Part shown: one piece after another, positions 1-10,625 of the stretch
Numbering within the stretch: the stretch's first letter is position 1
Layout: the number at the start of each line of letters is the position of its first letter
Assembly: GCA_028565635.1 (NCBI GenBank)
Contig: JAOXYB010053501.1
Span: forward strand, 1 to 11,399
DNA: 11,399 nucleotides
Direction: 5' to 3'
Source of the DNA: Phoronis ovalis
Lineage: Eukaryota; Phoronida; Phoronidae
The notes under the pieces: model-generated
What the model saw: the letters and a program-made list of their open reading frames with translations, nothing else
Database searches by the model: none
What the model was told of the DNA's origin: nothing
Translations under genes and position numbers: made by a program

Positions 1-235
1 ACCACAAGCTAAAATTTTGGATTGGGTTCCGCGGCACATCCCCGTAGTCAAAAAACCTTGAGTACCCCCCCCCGGGAGTTTTTGGCATACAAAGGTCCCA
101 AATGCCAAAAAAGGGTATTAGTTTTGAGCTCATAGGTCCCAATAAGGGTAGAAATTTTGAGCTACTAGGTCCCAAAAAGGGTCTTTTTTACCCTTCATAA
201 CAAACATGGGTACCCCCCGGGATGGGCATAAAAAG
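1..235. repeat. Short degenerate tandem repeat with C/G-run borders
   Basis: The heptamer AGGTCCC recurs at 93-99, 134-140 and 167-173 (spacings 41 and 33). Each copy is followed by an A-rich stretch and AAGGGT, and TTTTGAGCT lies between copies (122-130 and 154-162). The block is bracketed by two similar C/G-run motifs, GTACCCCCC..GGGA, near 62-77 and 210-222. Both strands carry stop codons and no family is recognisable. It looks like part of a dispersed intergenic repeat cut by the left edge. Its last bases (220-234) match in reverse a 15-base piece at 3249-3263, too short to prove kinship. Confidence 0.6.
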
Positions 236-485
236 CTTTCTTTCAATAATCATTGATGATAATAAAGTAGGGGTATTCAAATTAATAATACCACCCTTAT
301 TTCAGACGCTGTATTCAATGGGGTTCTAAGATTAAACGTGCCATTTCATACTGCACACGTTCTAAATTAAGGGTGTCATTATTTAAACGACTTACCCATA
401 CCCTACAACCATTGATGGGGGAAAGACTACATTCTCCACGTTCTCAGTCTAAAAGGTTACTTCCTTGTTTATCTCGGTCAATAGT
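236..485. other. AT-rich upstream DNA, nothing recognised
   Basis: No open reading frame of note, no repeat shared with the rest of the window, and no RNA gene. A small inverted repeat (GGTATT 272-277 with AATACC 287-292) is the only local structure noticed. This is most simply distal upstream DNA of the eEF1A promoter. Confidence 0.5.
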
Positions 486-590
486 CCACGTGGTTTTTAT
501 CCATCGGATATCATCGACATTTTCCGTTATATAGGAAATAAACCTCTAGTGACGTCAATTTGTCATACCCCTCTCGTGACAGTATAAATA
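486..590 (+). promoter_or_regulatory. EEF1A: Probable eEF1A promoter: E-box, CRE and TATA box
   Basis: Three canonical elements occur in promoter order. A palindromic CCACGTGG E-box is at 486-493, a perfect cAMP-response/ATF site TGACGTCA at 550-557, and a TATAAATA box at 583-590. A pyrimidine-rich start (CCTTTT, 614-619) follows 31 bases after the start of the TATA box, then a good splice donor at 642. Known eEF1A genes of vertebrates combine a TATA box, a TOP-type transcription start and a very short noncoding first exon, so this arrangement is what the gene should have. The distance to the coding start (about 4 kb, spanned by an intron) is also plausible. Assignment is by motif and spacing only; transcription start data would settle it. 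Confidence 0.6.
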
Positions 591-613
591 CTTTTTCATC
601 AGCATTGGTCGAT

Positions 614-641
614 CCTTTTATACACTCGTGGAACAGTTCAG
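614..641 (+). other. EEF1A: Probable noncoding exon 1 of eEF1A with TOP-like 5' end
   Basis: The proposed transcript starts at C614 or C615 with CCTTTT, a 5' terminal oligopyrimidine tract. TOP tracts place mRNAs of the translation machinery under mTOR/LARP1 control. The exon would end at G641 in CAG|GTATGG, a good donor, giving about 28 bases. Human EEF1A1 has an equally tiny untranslated first exon starting with CTTTTTC, recalled rather than looked up. With the second UTR piece (4549-4581) the leader would be about 61 bases. Inferred from motifs; no transcript evidence was available. Confidence 0.5.
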
Positions 642-1454
642 GTATGGAAGATTATGTGTAGTGATTTTATCGCAAACATTTTCAATGAAAGTCTCGTCAT
701 CAGTAGTAACAGTTATAATCAATGTATAAGTGATATAATAAAGAATTATTTGTTATGAATATAACGGATAGTAAACTGATTAAAGACGATAAATTTCAAA
801 CGGAAAAAACTTTCTTCATTCTTAACGTTACACGTCGACCATTTTAGTGTGTGTTGTTACTGATTATTTGAGAAGAAAGTATCTATTCGATCTAATATTT
901 GGCATATTTCCCAACTTGTTGTTATATTTTGTCAATAAGTAATGATTGCTTTTAGATGTTTTAGATCGATATTTGAATTTTATGGTACTTTAAGCTAAAT
1001 ATTAGTTGCGAAGTGCCGGCCGGCCTCGCCTGATTGGTAAAATATCTGTACTGTGCAACTTGTCTGTAACACGTCATGCATTTTACGTTAAAAAGCTAGG
1101 GACAACGAATAAGAACAATAATAGGAAAATTACATAACATTTTTGTATCGAGAAATAATTTACCCTAATAGTTAACAATTAAGTCAACTAAAACAGTTGT
1201 TTTCTTGTCTTAGGCAAAAGATACAAATTTTCAAAAATTATGCATCAGGAAAAAACCCAACAAAATTAAGGGGACATATGAGTAACTGTGAGAAATGGTT
1301 ACCAAGGATACACCCATCTCAAAAATATTAATCATTGTAATCATTATCCACCAGTAATGCAGTATTATTTAGTGTGGTTATAATGTCGTGTAGTCGATGC
1401 CAGTGCATAACCACTCTAAAGTTTATAAAATTAGCATTTTATGCCAAAAAGTAC
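642..1454. other. Proximal part of 5'UTR intron 1, no gene
   Basis: AT-rich sequence with stop codons in all frames. One compact GC-rich palindrome stands out at 1008-1029, where GCGA and TCGC flank the 10-base palindrome at 1015-1024 that contains GGCCGGCC. No transposon ends, RNA genes or conserved exon were found. Intronic enhancers are known in first introns of eEF1A genes, but no specific site can be claimed here. Confidence 0.5.
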
Positions 1455-1463
1455 CTTCAAAGT

Positions 1464-1978
1464 TAGTCCTGGTTCACGACGTTTTGCTCTAGCTCTTAAT
1501 AATCTTGACTTGTGAGCTGTGCGAATAGTCATGGAAACTTACATAGCCAATTACAGTGAAAGTGCCCAAACTTCAAAATCTATGTAATTCCTACCGAAAT
1601 AGTTCATACATCACTGTCCAGATACTCTCTGATTATCCAACTCAAACTTCAACTACTCCCTTTACCATTTGAAACTCCTGAATTCAGTTTTTACCATGCA
1701 GTAAGATTGTTTTACCCTGGCCCTCGCACACCAACCCAGTTTGTTGGCAAGTACCCCATCCCTCTGGGTGCCAGTGCAGGAGCTGCAAATAGCCATAGAA
1801 GTAGTGGGAGTTGAAGTTGGATAATCGGAGAGTATCTGGACGGTGATATATGAACTCGTTCTGTAGGAATTGCATAGATTTCCAAGTTTGAGCACTTTCA
1901 CTGTAATTGGCTATGCAAGTTTCCATTACTGTTCGCACAAGTCGGATTATCAAGAGCTAACGTCGTGAACCAGGACTA
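1464..1978. mobile_element. Foldback / Mutator-like MITE A (515 bp)
   Basis: Long terminal inverted repeats: the left arm runs from 1464 to about 1683 and the right arm from about 1775 to 1978. The outermost 18 bases are identical (TAGTCCTGGTTCACGACG and its complement). Most of the arms match apart from 7-8 base indels near 1482 and 1515. A perfect 9-bp target duplication CTTCAAAGT lies at 1455-1463 and 1979-1987. Long inverted arms plus 9-bp duplications are typical of Mutator-like elements, though foldback elements of other superfamilies are possible. The loop of about 90 bases has no transposase; open frames on the minus strand are arm translations. It is non-autonomous and sits in intron 1 of eEF1A. 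Confidence 0.88.
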
Positions 1979-1987
1979 CTTCAAAGT

Positions 1988-2422
1988 GTGATGAGCAAAG
2001 CAAATTTTGGACTGATTTTCTTAATAAAAGTTTAGTCGTGGCTGCATGAGAATGTTAATTTCAACAATTCTATCATTCCACATGCCACAATCTAGATGCG
2101 ATGGGTACTGGGATAATTAAATTGTCACTTCAAACAGTAGTATAAGAGATATTGCTTCATACATGTGCTGTTAAGGGTTGCCATTTTGACATGATTTTGC
2201 AGAAGTAACTTTCGAATTTAAATATGAGGCATAATTTGGAAGAAAAAAAAATGTCCACCAAGTTGTGCCAGATCCTTAATCTCTACTGACCCCTGTTGTG
2301 TGCAACAAAATTGCTATATACTAACTTTTGTCAATCAAAATAGTCTTGTTTTCTATTGTTAGAACTCAAAAATTTGTGTAACCTCAAACAACTAAGTCGT
2401 TTGTTTCTGTGGGCAAGGGTTG
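1988..2422. other. Intron 1 spacer between two foldback elements
   Basis: AT-rich sequence with homopolymer runs (for example the A-run near 2243) and stop codons in every frame. It shares no repeat with the neighbouring elements, so the two transposons are separate insertions and not parts of one. Nothing else recognised. Confidence 0.5.
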
Positions 2423-2431
2423 GGACACCAT

Positions 2432-3091
2432 TAGACTTGCTCAAGTCCTTGTGGACTTCAAAAAAAAAAAAATTTAATGTTTATTTCTCTTTTTTATGTC
2501 TTTTACATCAGTGTTTTTAATTATCTTGCAAATATATTATTTTTTTTACTATCATATATATGTTGGGTGTTTGCCGTCCACAAGGACTTGTAAAGTTCAC
2601 AAGCCTTCCAGTGATATGAATAATTCATGACCTTGTGACGTCATATTTAAATATCTTGGTCACGTGACAATAACATATAAACATGGTGCTCAAATTTTAA
2701 TTCGCGAAAATCGGAAGGAGAATTCTATAAATTTCCTCCAACCTTCCGCTGCTCTTCATACAGTGCTTCGAAGCCTACACAATGAATTCCATGCTCAATT
2801 GCTCTCTCAATATCCATTTTATAACGAAAGATATGCAAAAAAAAATGTAACACGTGATCAACAATAATTCCAATATGGCGGATATAGATGACGTCACCCT
2901 CCGGAATTTGGGATGGTGTAAAGTGGCGCTACGGTCGCAGAGTGCGAACTTTACAAGTCCTTGTGGACGGGTAACACTCGATATATATATGATAGTAAAA
3001 AAAAAAATAATTAAAAACACTGATGTAAAAGACGTAAAAAAGAAATAAACAATTATTTTTTTTTAAGTTCACAAGGACTTGAGCAAGTCTA
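2432..3091. mobile_element. Foldback / Mutator-like MITE B (660 bp)
   Basis: Inverted arms 2432-2598 and 2946-3091 begin and end with TAGACTTGCTCAAGTCCTTG and its complement. They stay alignable through A/T runs; the left arm has an extra 13-15 bases near 2525. A perfect 9-bp target duplication GGACACCAT lies at 2423-2431 and 3092-3100. Inside the arms the symmetry resumes imperfectly: TGACGTCA at 2636-2643 mirrors 2889-2896, and CACGTG at 2661-2666 mirrors 2851-2856. Each arm also has the motif AAGTCCTTGTGGAC at its outer end and its complement at the inner end, so the arms can fold on themselves. No transposase is encoded; the 60-80 residue open frames here are arm or loop translations. Mutator-like affiliation rests on duplication size and arm length. 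Confidence 0.9.
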
Positions 3092-3100
3092 GGACACCAT

Positions 3101-3248
3101 CGGGGAAGGAAAAGTGAGAAAATACTTTACCCAGTTTGTTTTTATCACTTTACGTTTTAAAACATTTTGCACTCGTTCAGAATGTTGCAGCGCGGAAACT
3201 GTAGTACTTGTCATATCGTTTGGAAAATAGCACCATTTTTGTATGTAA
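3101..3248. other. Intron 1 sequence between element B and repeat array
   Basis: Short unremarkable AT-rich stretch with no motif or repeat recognised. Confidence 0.4.
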
Positions 3249-4380
3249 TTTTTATGCCCATCCACACATTGATCGGGCGTATAGTCCGATGCTAGTCATC
3301 GTTTTTACCCAATGGTTAAAGTGCACGTTGGTTATAATTTTGATCTTGATTATTTCCAACATGACTGTTTGGCAGCCTTGTTTGTTCCCAGGAGGGCACA
3401 TCATGTTGCGTCTATAGCAACAACGGTAAAGCGCTACCTGAATGATTCTTAAGGTAGTTCTAAGAAGGCCATAGGTGGTGGGTGTCGGGCTGTGTGACAT
3501 TTAAAATGATCAAGAGGAGTAGAATTACCAGTATAAATCTTCAAAATTTTTTGTTGTCCACAACACTATTTGTCTCGCAACAACTACTTCAGTGTTTATT
3601 AGTTTATTTGATCAGATTCATATTCGATACAAGGTAAATAGAGGTCAAAGAACAGGTTGGTAATAATTTTGACCTGGATCACTTGCCAAGATGGCTGACT
3701 GGCAGCCATGTTGGTCCTCAAGATTATACGTCCCATAACAACTTCAGTTTTTATCTGATCAGTTTCATATTCGGTACAGAGCAAGTACAGTCAAAAACAC
3801 AGGTTAGAATAATATCGACCTAGATTACTTCTAACATGTTTGTTCCCGAGAGGCATGTCATGTTGTTTATTGCCGCAAAGACTAAGTACTGCGTGGACGA
3901 TTCAAAGGTGGTTCTAAGAAGTCCATAGGTGGGTGGGCATAATTTTAAAATGACCTTGAGAAGTGTGTCAAATACCTACACAAATTTTCGACATCTGCTA
4001 TGCGTAAAGCTTTCTTTAGTATTGCAATAACTGCTTCTGTTTTTGTTCCACTTCGTATTTGATGCTTTAAATACAGGTCAAAGTACATGTTGGTAATAAG
4101 ATGGCCGACTGGTGGCCATGTTGATTCTTGATTGTACGTTGCGGTATCGGCTTCGGTTTTTATCCCATCAGCTTCATATTCAGTACAGTAGGTACCGGTC
4201 AAACTACAGGTTAGATAAAACATTGACCCGGATTGCTTGTACTACGGCCGACTGGTAGCCATGTTTGTTCCAGAGTGGGCATGTCGCGTTCCGTCTATAG
4301 CCGCAGACAAAGCGATAACCATATATATGATGCATAATAGGTTAAATGACTTTTAAAATGACCTCGAAGTATGGCAAAAG
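3249..4380 (+). repeat. Degenerate head-to-tail tandem repeat array, hairpin-headed
   Basis: About five diverged copies of one noncoding unit lie head to tail. The array opens with a palindromic head at 3254-3285 (ATGCCC...GGGC.TATAGT). Shared blocks in order are: ACTTCAGTTTTTATC..GATCAG with CTTCATATT (units near 3579, 3737, 4026 and 4144); AAATACAGGTCAAAGTACAGGTT; a GACC..GATTACTTCC block; a small inverted repeat ATGGCC-GACTGGC-GGCCAT (3691-3709, 4101-4119, 4244-4262); TGTTTGTTCC with CGTCTATAGC; GGTGGTTCTAAGAAGGCCAT (about 3452-3471 and 3908-3927); and TTTAAAATGACC. Some units lack the middle blocks. The same family recurs at 10626-11125. Frames carry stops, so it is noncoding. Superfamily unknown; a tandem-core non-autonomous element of the Helitron-associated kind is one possibility. 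Confidence 0.85.
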
Positions 4381-6551
<2,171 letters not shown>

Positions 6552-6621
6552 ATTCACTGTTGTCGAGATATCTCAATAAGGGAATATGATATCCATTTGA
6601 AACTTAAATCATATATTACTC
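6552..6621 (+). repeat. 70-bp dispersed repeat, copy 1 (intron 2)
   Basis: This segment matches 11325-11394 at 64 of 70 positions by eye, without gaps and in the same orientation. It starts at ATTCACTGTT, contains the palindrome GAGATATCTC, then ATATGATATCCATTTGAAAC, and ends at TTACTC. Similarity stops abruptly on both sides here; the other copy ends at the window edge. It is probably a fragment of an interspersed element of unknown class. Confidence 0.85.
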
Positions 6622-6790
6622 ACCAGCTGTAAACTTCACTAGGGCCTGTCTCTCCAACTGGCAGCATTCTTGGCTGGGGGTACACTCTCGGAGTTGTTTA
6701 CAACTCACCGAATGTCTAGTTTTTAATGGAACAACTCTAAAACAAAATGTACACTTGTGTTGGAACATGTAACATGACATTTCTTTGTAG
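6622..6790 (+). other. Intron 2 tail and acceptor
   Basis: Sequence leading to the acceptor TTTCTTTGTAG (AG at 6789-6790) of coding exon 2. A perfect small hairpin, GAGTTG-TTTA-CAACTC, lies at 6691-6706, about 85 bases upstream of the splice site; its significance is unknown. Confidence 0.5.
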
Positions 6791-7746
<956 letters not shown>

Positions 7747-7753
7747 GTTGAAC

Positions 7754-7952
7754 TTCATAGTCTGGATACTTCTTGTACTATGTTTTGTTTGGGTTCCGGT
7801 CGATAAACCGATACTTAATGTAAATCCCAAATTAATTTTGCAGTGTTTAACAATAGCTTTTTGTATCCTGGCTTGAAAGTTCTGATGCAGTCATAAATGA
7901 CATCCTGGAACAAGGAATAAAATTTTGGATATTTTATAAATGTCTTTGTTTT
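7754..7952. other. Intron 3 spacer between two hAT-like elements
   Basis: Unique AT-rich sequence of about 200 bases; nothing recognised. Confidence 0.4.
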
Positions 7953-9182
7953 CAGTGTTCTCCACGGCCACTTTAGCGTGGTTCACCGCCACGCACTCAA
8001 TTTTGAGCGCCATGCACTCCCAACCAGCGCCACGCATTCTGCGCTTGAAGCTATACCTATCAGATTAGACAGTTCTTTTTAAATTCATTTCTTATGAATG
8101 TCATTAAATATTTAAACCAAGATACCTTTGAAATATTTAGTTATTGGGAGTTGAAAATTGTTTTAATTCAATGTAAAATTCCATAACAGATCTATAATTA
8201 AGTAACACGCTTTTGTTTACTTGAAAATCACATTGGGTCAAGTCAAATTTTCCTTAGGTTCCTTTAATAGTCTCCCTAGAAATAAGTGTCAAAGATACAA
8301 TAGCAAGCAGTAGCTGTGGATTTGACAATCTTACTGAGCAGGGCATAAAATTAAAGAATTTTCAGAAATAGAATTGGCTTTACATACTTTCATTCAATTG
8401 TCCTTAATATACCGGTTTATACCAACCTGAGTCTTCACAATTATGCTGTTTGTCATATGTGACTAATAAAACTAAGTTTTGTTTTATTAGCCCCTAATTT
8501 GTCTGTCTAATTATGTTGTTCATCTTATGTTTATGCTTTATTCATGTTTTTTTATTTGTTTTAAACTTATAAAAATACATATTATAAGCAGTACCACTGA
8601 ATTGGTTTTCTAATAGTTGTAAAGCAGACATTTTCTCTCATATTTTTACTATTGTGAGACAAACTTTGAAATTGGTTGTAATGAACAAATTCTTGCATCC
8701 TTTTTAAATTTCATTGATGATGGCTGTATGACAGATCCTACTTGCTCTAGTTTCTTTGTAGCTGACTTTAATAATCTGCAATAAACTTGACGGTAAGCAC
8801 AAAAAAGCTGTACACACATTGTTATGCCTTTGTTTATTATTTAATCAAAATAATTTAAATGATTAATTAATACTACTACTATATGACTTAAATGCAATTC
8901 TTTAAGATATGCATATTTTAATATGCCAACAAGGCAAATGTTTTGTTTCCACTAAAATGGAAGGATAGCATCAGACTAAGGTACAAATGTACTGATCAAA
9001 GAACACTTTTAACATGCAGCGAGCTGTAAGAAGTAATGAAATAGTGTATGAATCAGTTATTGTGTAGAAACCAAGGGTTTCATCAGCTGATGTGATGCCG
9101 CGCGATGTAGCTCAAAATATTGCGGACATCCCATCGCGTGCAAAATGAGCCACGCACTCATTTCCAGAAGTGGAGAACGCTG
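7953..9182. mobile_element. Non-autonomous hAT-like element (1.23 kb)
   Basis: Terminal inverted repeats CAGTGTTCTCCAC (7953-7965) and GTGGAGAACGCTG (9170-9182), 12 of 13 matched, with the CAG start common in hAT elements. The ends are GC-rich with clustered subterminal motifs: GCCACGCACTCA at 7988-7999 and again, in the same orientation, at 9149-9160, with variants GCGCCATGCACTC and GCGCCACGCATTC near 8006-8040. Such clusters are the expected transposase-binding sites. The interior, about 1 kb of very AT-rich DNA, encodes nothing. The flanking direct repeat is only GTTTT (7948-7952 and 9183-9187), shorter than the 8 bp expected of hAT, so the superfamily call is less certain than the element itself. 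It lies in intron 3, about 170 bases upstream of coding exon 3. Confidence 0.72.
8439..8530. repeat. Imperfect direct repeat flanking a 10-bp hairpin
   Basis: Two 22-base copies starting AATTATG (8439-8460 and 8509-8530, 18 of 22 identical) flank a perfect inverted repeat CTAATAAAAC/GTTTTATTAG (8463-8472 and 8481-8490, 8-base loop). It lies in the AT-rich core of the larger hAT-like element. It could be a small nested insertion or replication slippage; no coding content. Confidence 0.55.
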
Positions 9183-9209
9183 GTTTTATTAATTCATGTA
9201 CGCAATTTT

Positions 9210-9240
9210 ATGCCCATCACATAGTGAATGGACATATAGT
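9210..9240 (+). repeat. Solo hairpin head of the dispersed array repeat
   Basis: The segment ATGCCCATCACATAGTG...GACATATAGT matches the head of the repeat arrays at 3254-3285 and 10626-10656: TGCCC, a short stem, CATA(G) at the loop, GG.CATATAGT. Only the first 30-40 bases are present; no body follows before exon 3. It is either a truncated copy or an independently mobile hairpin unit. Confidence 0.7.
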
Positions 9241-9349
9241 CGTATCCTATTGCACACTGATAAAAATGTTTATAAATAGTACAAGTGTAGATAATGAAGA
9301 GTTAAGTTGGTTTATATGGTGGTATTAGTAAACATGCAAAACTTTTCAG

Positions 9350-9517
9350 GCTGACTGTGCTGTACTGATTGTTGCTGCTAGTACTGGTGAATTTGAAGCT
9401 GGTATTTCTAAAAATGGTCAAACTCGTGAGCACGGACTGCTGGCTTTCACTTTGGGTGTAAAACAAATGATCATTGGTGTCAACAAAATGGACAATACTG
9501 AGCCACCTTTCAGTGAG
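9350..9517 (+). CDS. EEF1A: eEF1A coding exon 3 (residues 109-164)
   Basis: Encodes [20 protein letters not shown] through TEPPFSE. It carries the G4 guanine-specificity motif NKMD (residues 153-156) at the end of the strand [12 protein letters not shown], and the strictly conserved NGQTREH segment. Fifty-six codons, phase 0, with acceptor ACTTTTCAG|GCT and donor GAG|GTAAGT. The split after residue 164, inside the SE|ARF loop, is not where vertebrate EEF1A1 is split as I remember it, so this intron (273 bp, no repeats seen) is a candidate lineage-specific gain or a loss in vertebrates. A neighbouring open frame starting at 9452 simply reads through this donor into the intron. Confidence 0.98.
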
Positions 9518-9790
9518 GTAAGTTTGCCATGCAAGCATTCTGACGATGTGTCTGGTCCAACATCATACAGAATATCTATAGTTATTGAATCTGGATTTTT
9601 TTTGCTGCTTTATCTTGAAGGAGTATCATTTATCTCATTAAAATGCATTTGGCTGCCAACATATAACCGTACTACAGTTTGACTTCACAAGGGCTGACCA
9701 TCTTGAGTTGTTCAAATGGCTCACTTGCAGCTAGCAAATGGCAAAACAGAAATATGCGACCCACATGCCTCTTGTTAACTGTTTTTGTAG

Positions 9791-10162
9791 GCACGTTTTA
9801 GCGAAATCCAAAAGGAAGTGTCTGCTTATCTTAAGAAGATTGGTTATAATCCAAAAGCTGTTGCTTACGTTCCCATCTCTGGATGGCATGGTGACAACAT
9901 GCTTGAAGAGAGTGAAAGAATGACTTGGTACAAGGGATGGTCAATTGAAAGGAAAGAGGGCAATGCTAGTGGAAAAACTCTTTTTGAGGCTTTGGACAGC
10001 ATCCTGCCACCCAAGCGTCCTACTGACAAGCCTCTTCGTCTACCACTCCAGGATGTGTACAAGATAGGAGGCATTGGAACTGTGCCTGTTGGGCGTGTTG
10101 AGACTGGTATTCTTAAACCAGCTATGATTGTCCATTTTGCACCTAAAAATATTACAACTGAA
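9791..10162 (+). CDS. EEF1A: eEF1A coding exon 4 (residues 165-288)
   Basis: The largest exon here: 124 codons from [20 protein letters not shown] to FAPKNITTE. It completes the GTPase domain with the G5 motif SGW (194-196, in [12 protein letters not shown]). It then gives the opisthokont-specific insert region ([20 protein letters not shown], about 210-229) and most of beta-barrel domain 2, which contacts the aminoacyl end of tRNA ([20 protein letters not shown], then VETG). Acceptor TTTTTGTAG|GCA, donor GAA|GTAAGT, phase 0. Departures from what I recall as near-universal residues: MTWY in place of MPWF/MPWY, and KPAM where most animals have KPGM. Intron 5 (252 bp, no repeats seen) follows. 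The phase and residue conservation argue for a working gene. Confidence 0.98.
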
Positions 10163-10414
10163 GTAAGTATGATGCGAAACTTGTCGAGGGAAATTAGATT
10201 TCTTCTCGTCAAGATACTATTTCTGGACTTGCTACTGTAGATTGGCGTTAACTGTCTAAGAATATAACAACAGCAAAAATTGGAAAACGTTTTATTGTAA
10301 AGTTACTAAACATCACAATGTGTTTTTTGCTCCTACTTTTAAATTTTCATTATCGCATGGCGTTGTTTTGTGTATATTCTGACTTGAATTATATATCTTA
10401 TATTACTGTGATAG

Positions 10415-10579
10415 GTAAAATCTGTAGAAATGCACCACGAATCTTTGACTGAGGCTTTACCTGGTGATAATGTCGGTTTCAATATCAAGAATGTGTCTGT
10501 TAAAGACATTCGCCGTGGCAATGTGGCTGGTGACTCCAAAAATGATCCACCAAAGGAAGCTGCAGATTTTAAAGCTCAG
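10415..10579 (+). CDS. EEF1A: eEF1A coding exon 5 (residues 289-343; last exon in window)
   Basis: Fifty-five codons from [20 protein letters not shown] to KEAADFKAQ. It covers the end of domain 2 ([20 protein letters not shown]) and the linker DSKNDPPK into domain 3. Acceptor GTGATAG|GTA and donor CAG|GTAAGC, both phase 0. The next expected residues, the VIILNHPGQI start of domain 3, are not found anywhere downstream in the window, so the last ~119 residues must be encoded beyond 11399. The break after codon 343 coincides with a vertebrate EEF1A1 intron as I remember it. Nothing suggests truncation of the gene itself. Confidence 0.97.
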
Positions 10580-10625
10580 GTAAGCAACTACAGCATGTAA
10601 AGCATCTGTCCCTGATAATTTTTTT

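Noticed and set aside
220-234. Reverse match of 15 bases to the array head at 3249-3263
   Set aside because: Too short and low in complexity, and no further similarity follows in the expected direction.
591-597. CTTTTTC as an alternative TOP transcription start
   Set aside because: It directly abuts the TATA box, too close for initiation; CCTTTT at 614 has the right distance.
1662-1953. Overlapping minus-strand open frames in element A
   Set aside because: They are translations of the right inverted arm and loop, with no transposase motifs.
3208-4223. Several 60-90 codon frames across the tandem array
   Set aside because: The units are diverged with indels that break any frame between copies, so coding is unlikely.
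8712-8766. Possible C/D-box snoRNA (TGATGAT near 8715, CTGA near 8762)
   Set aside because: The C box lacks the purine, there is no convincing terminal stem, and it lies within the AT-rich transposon core.
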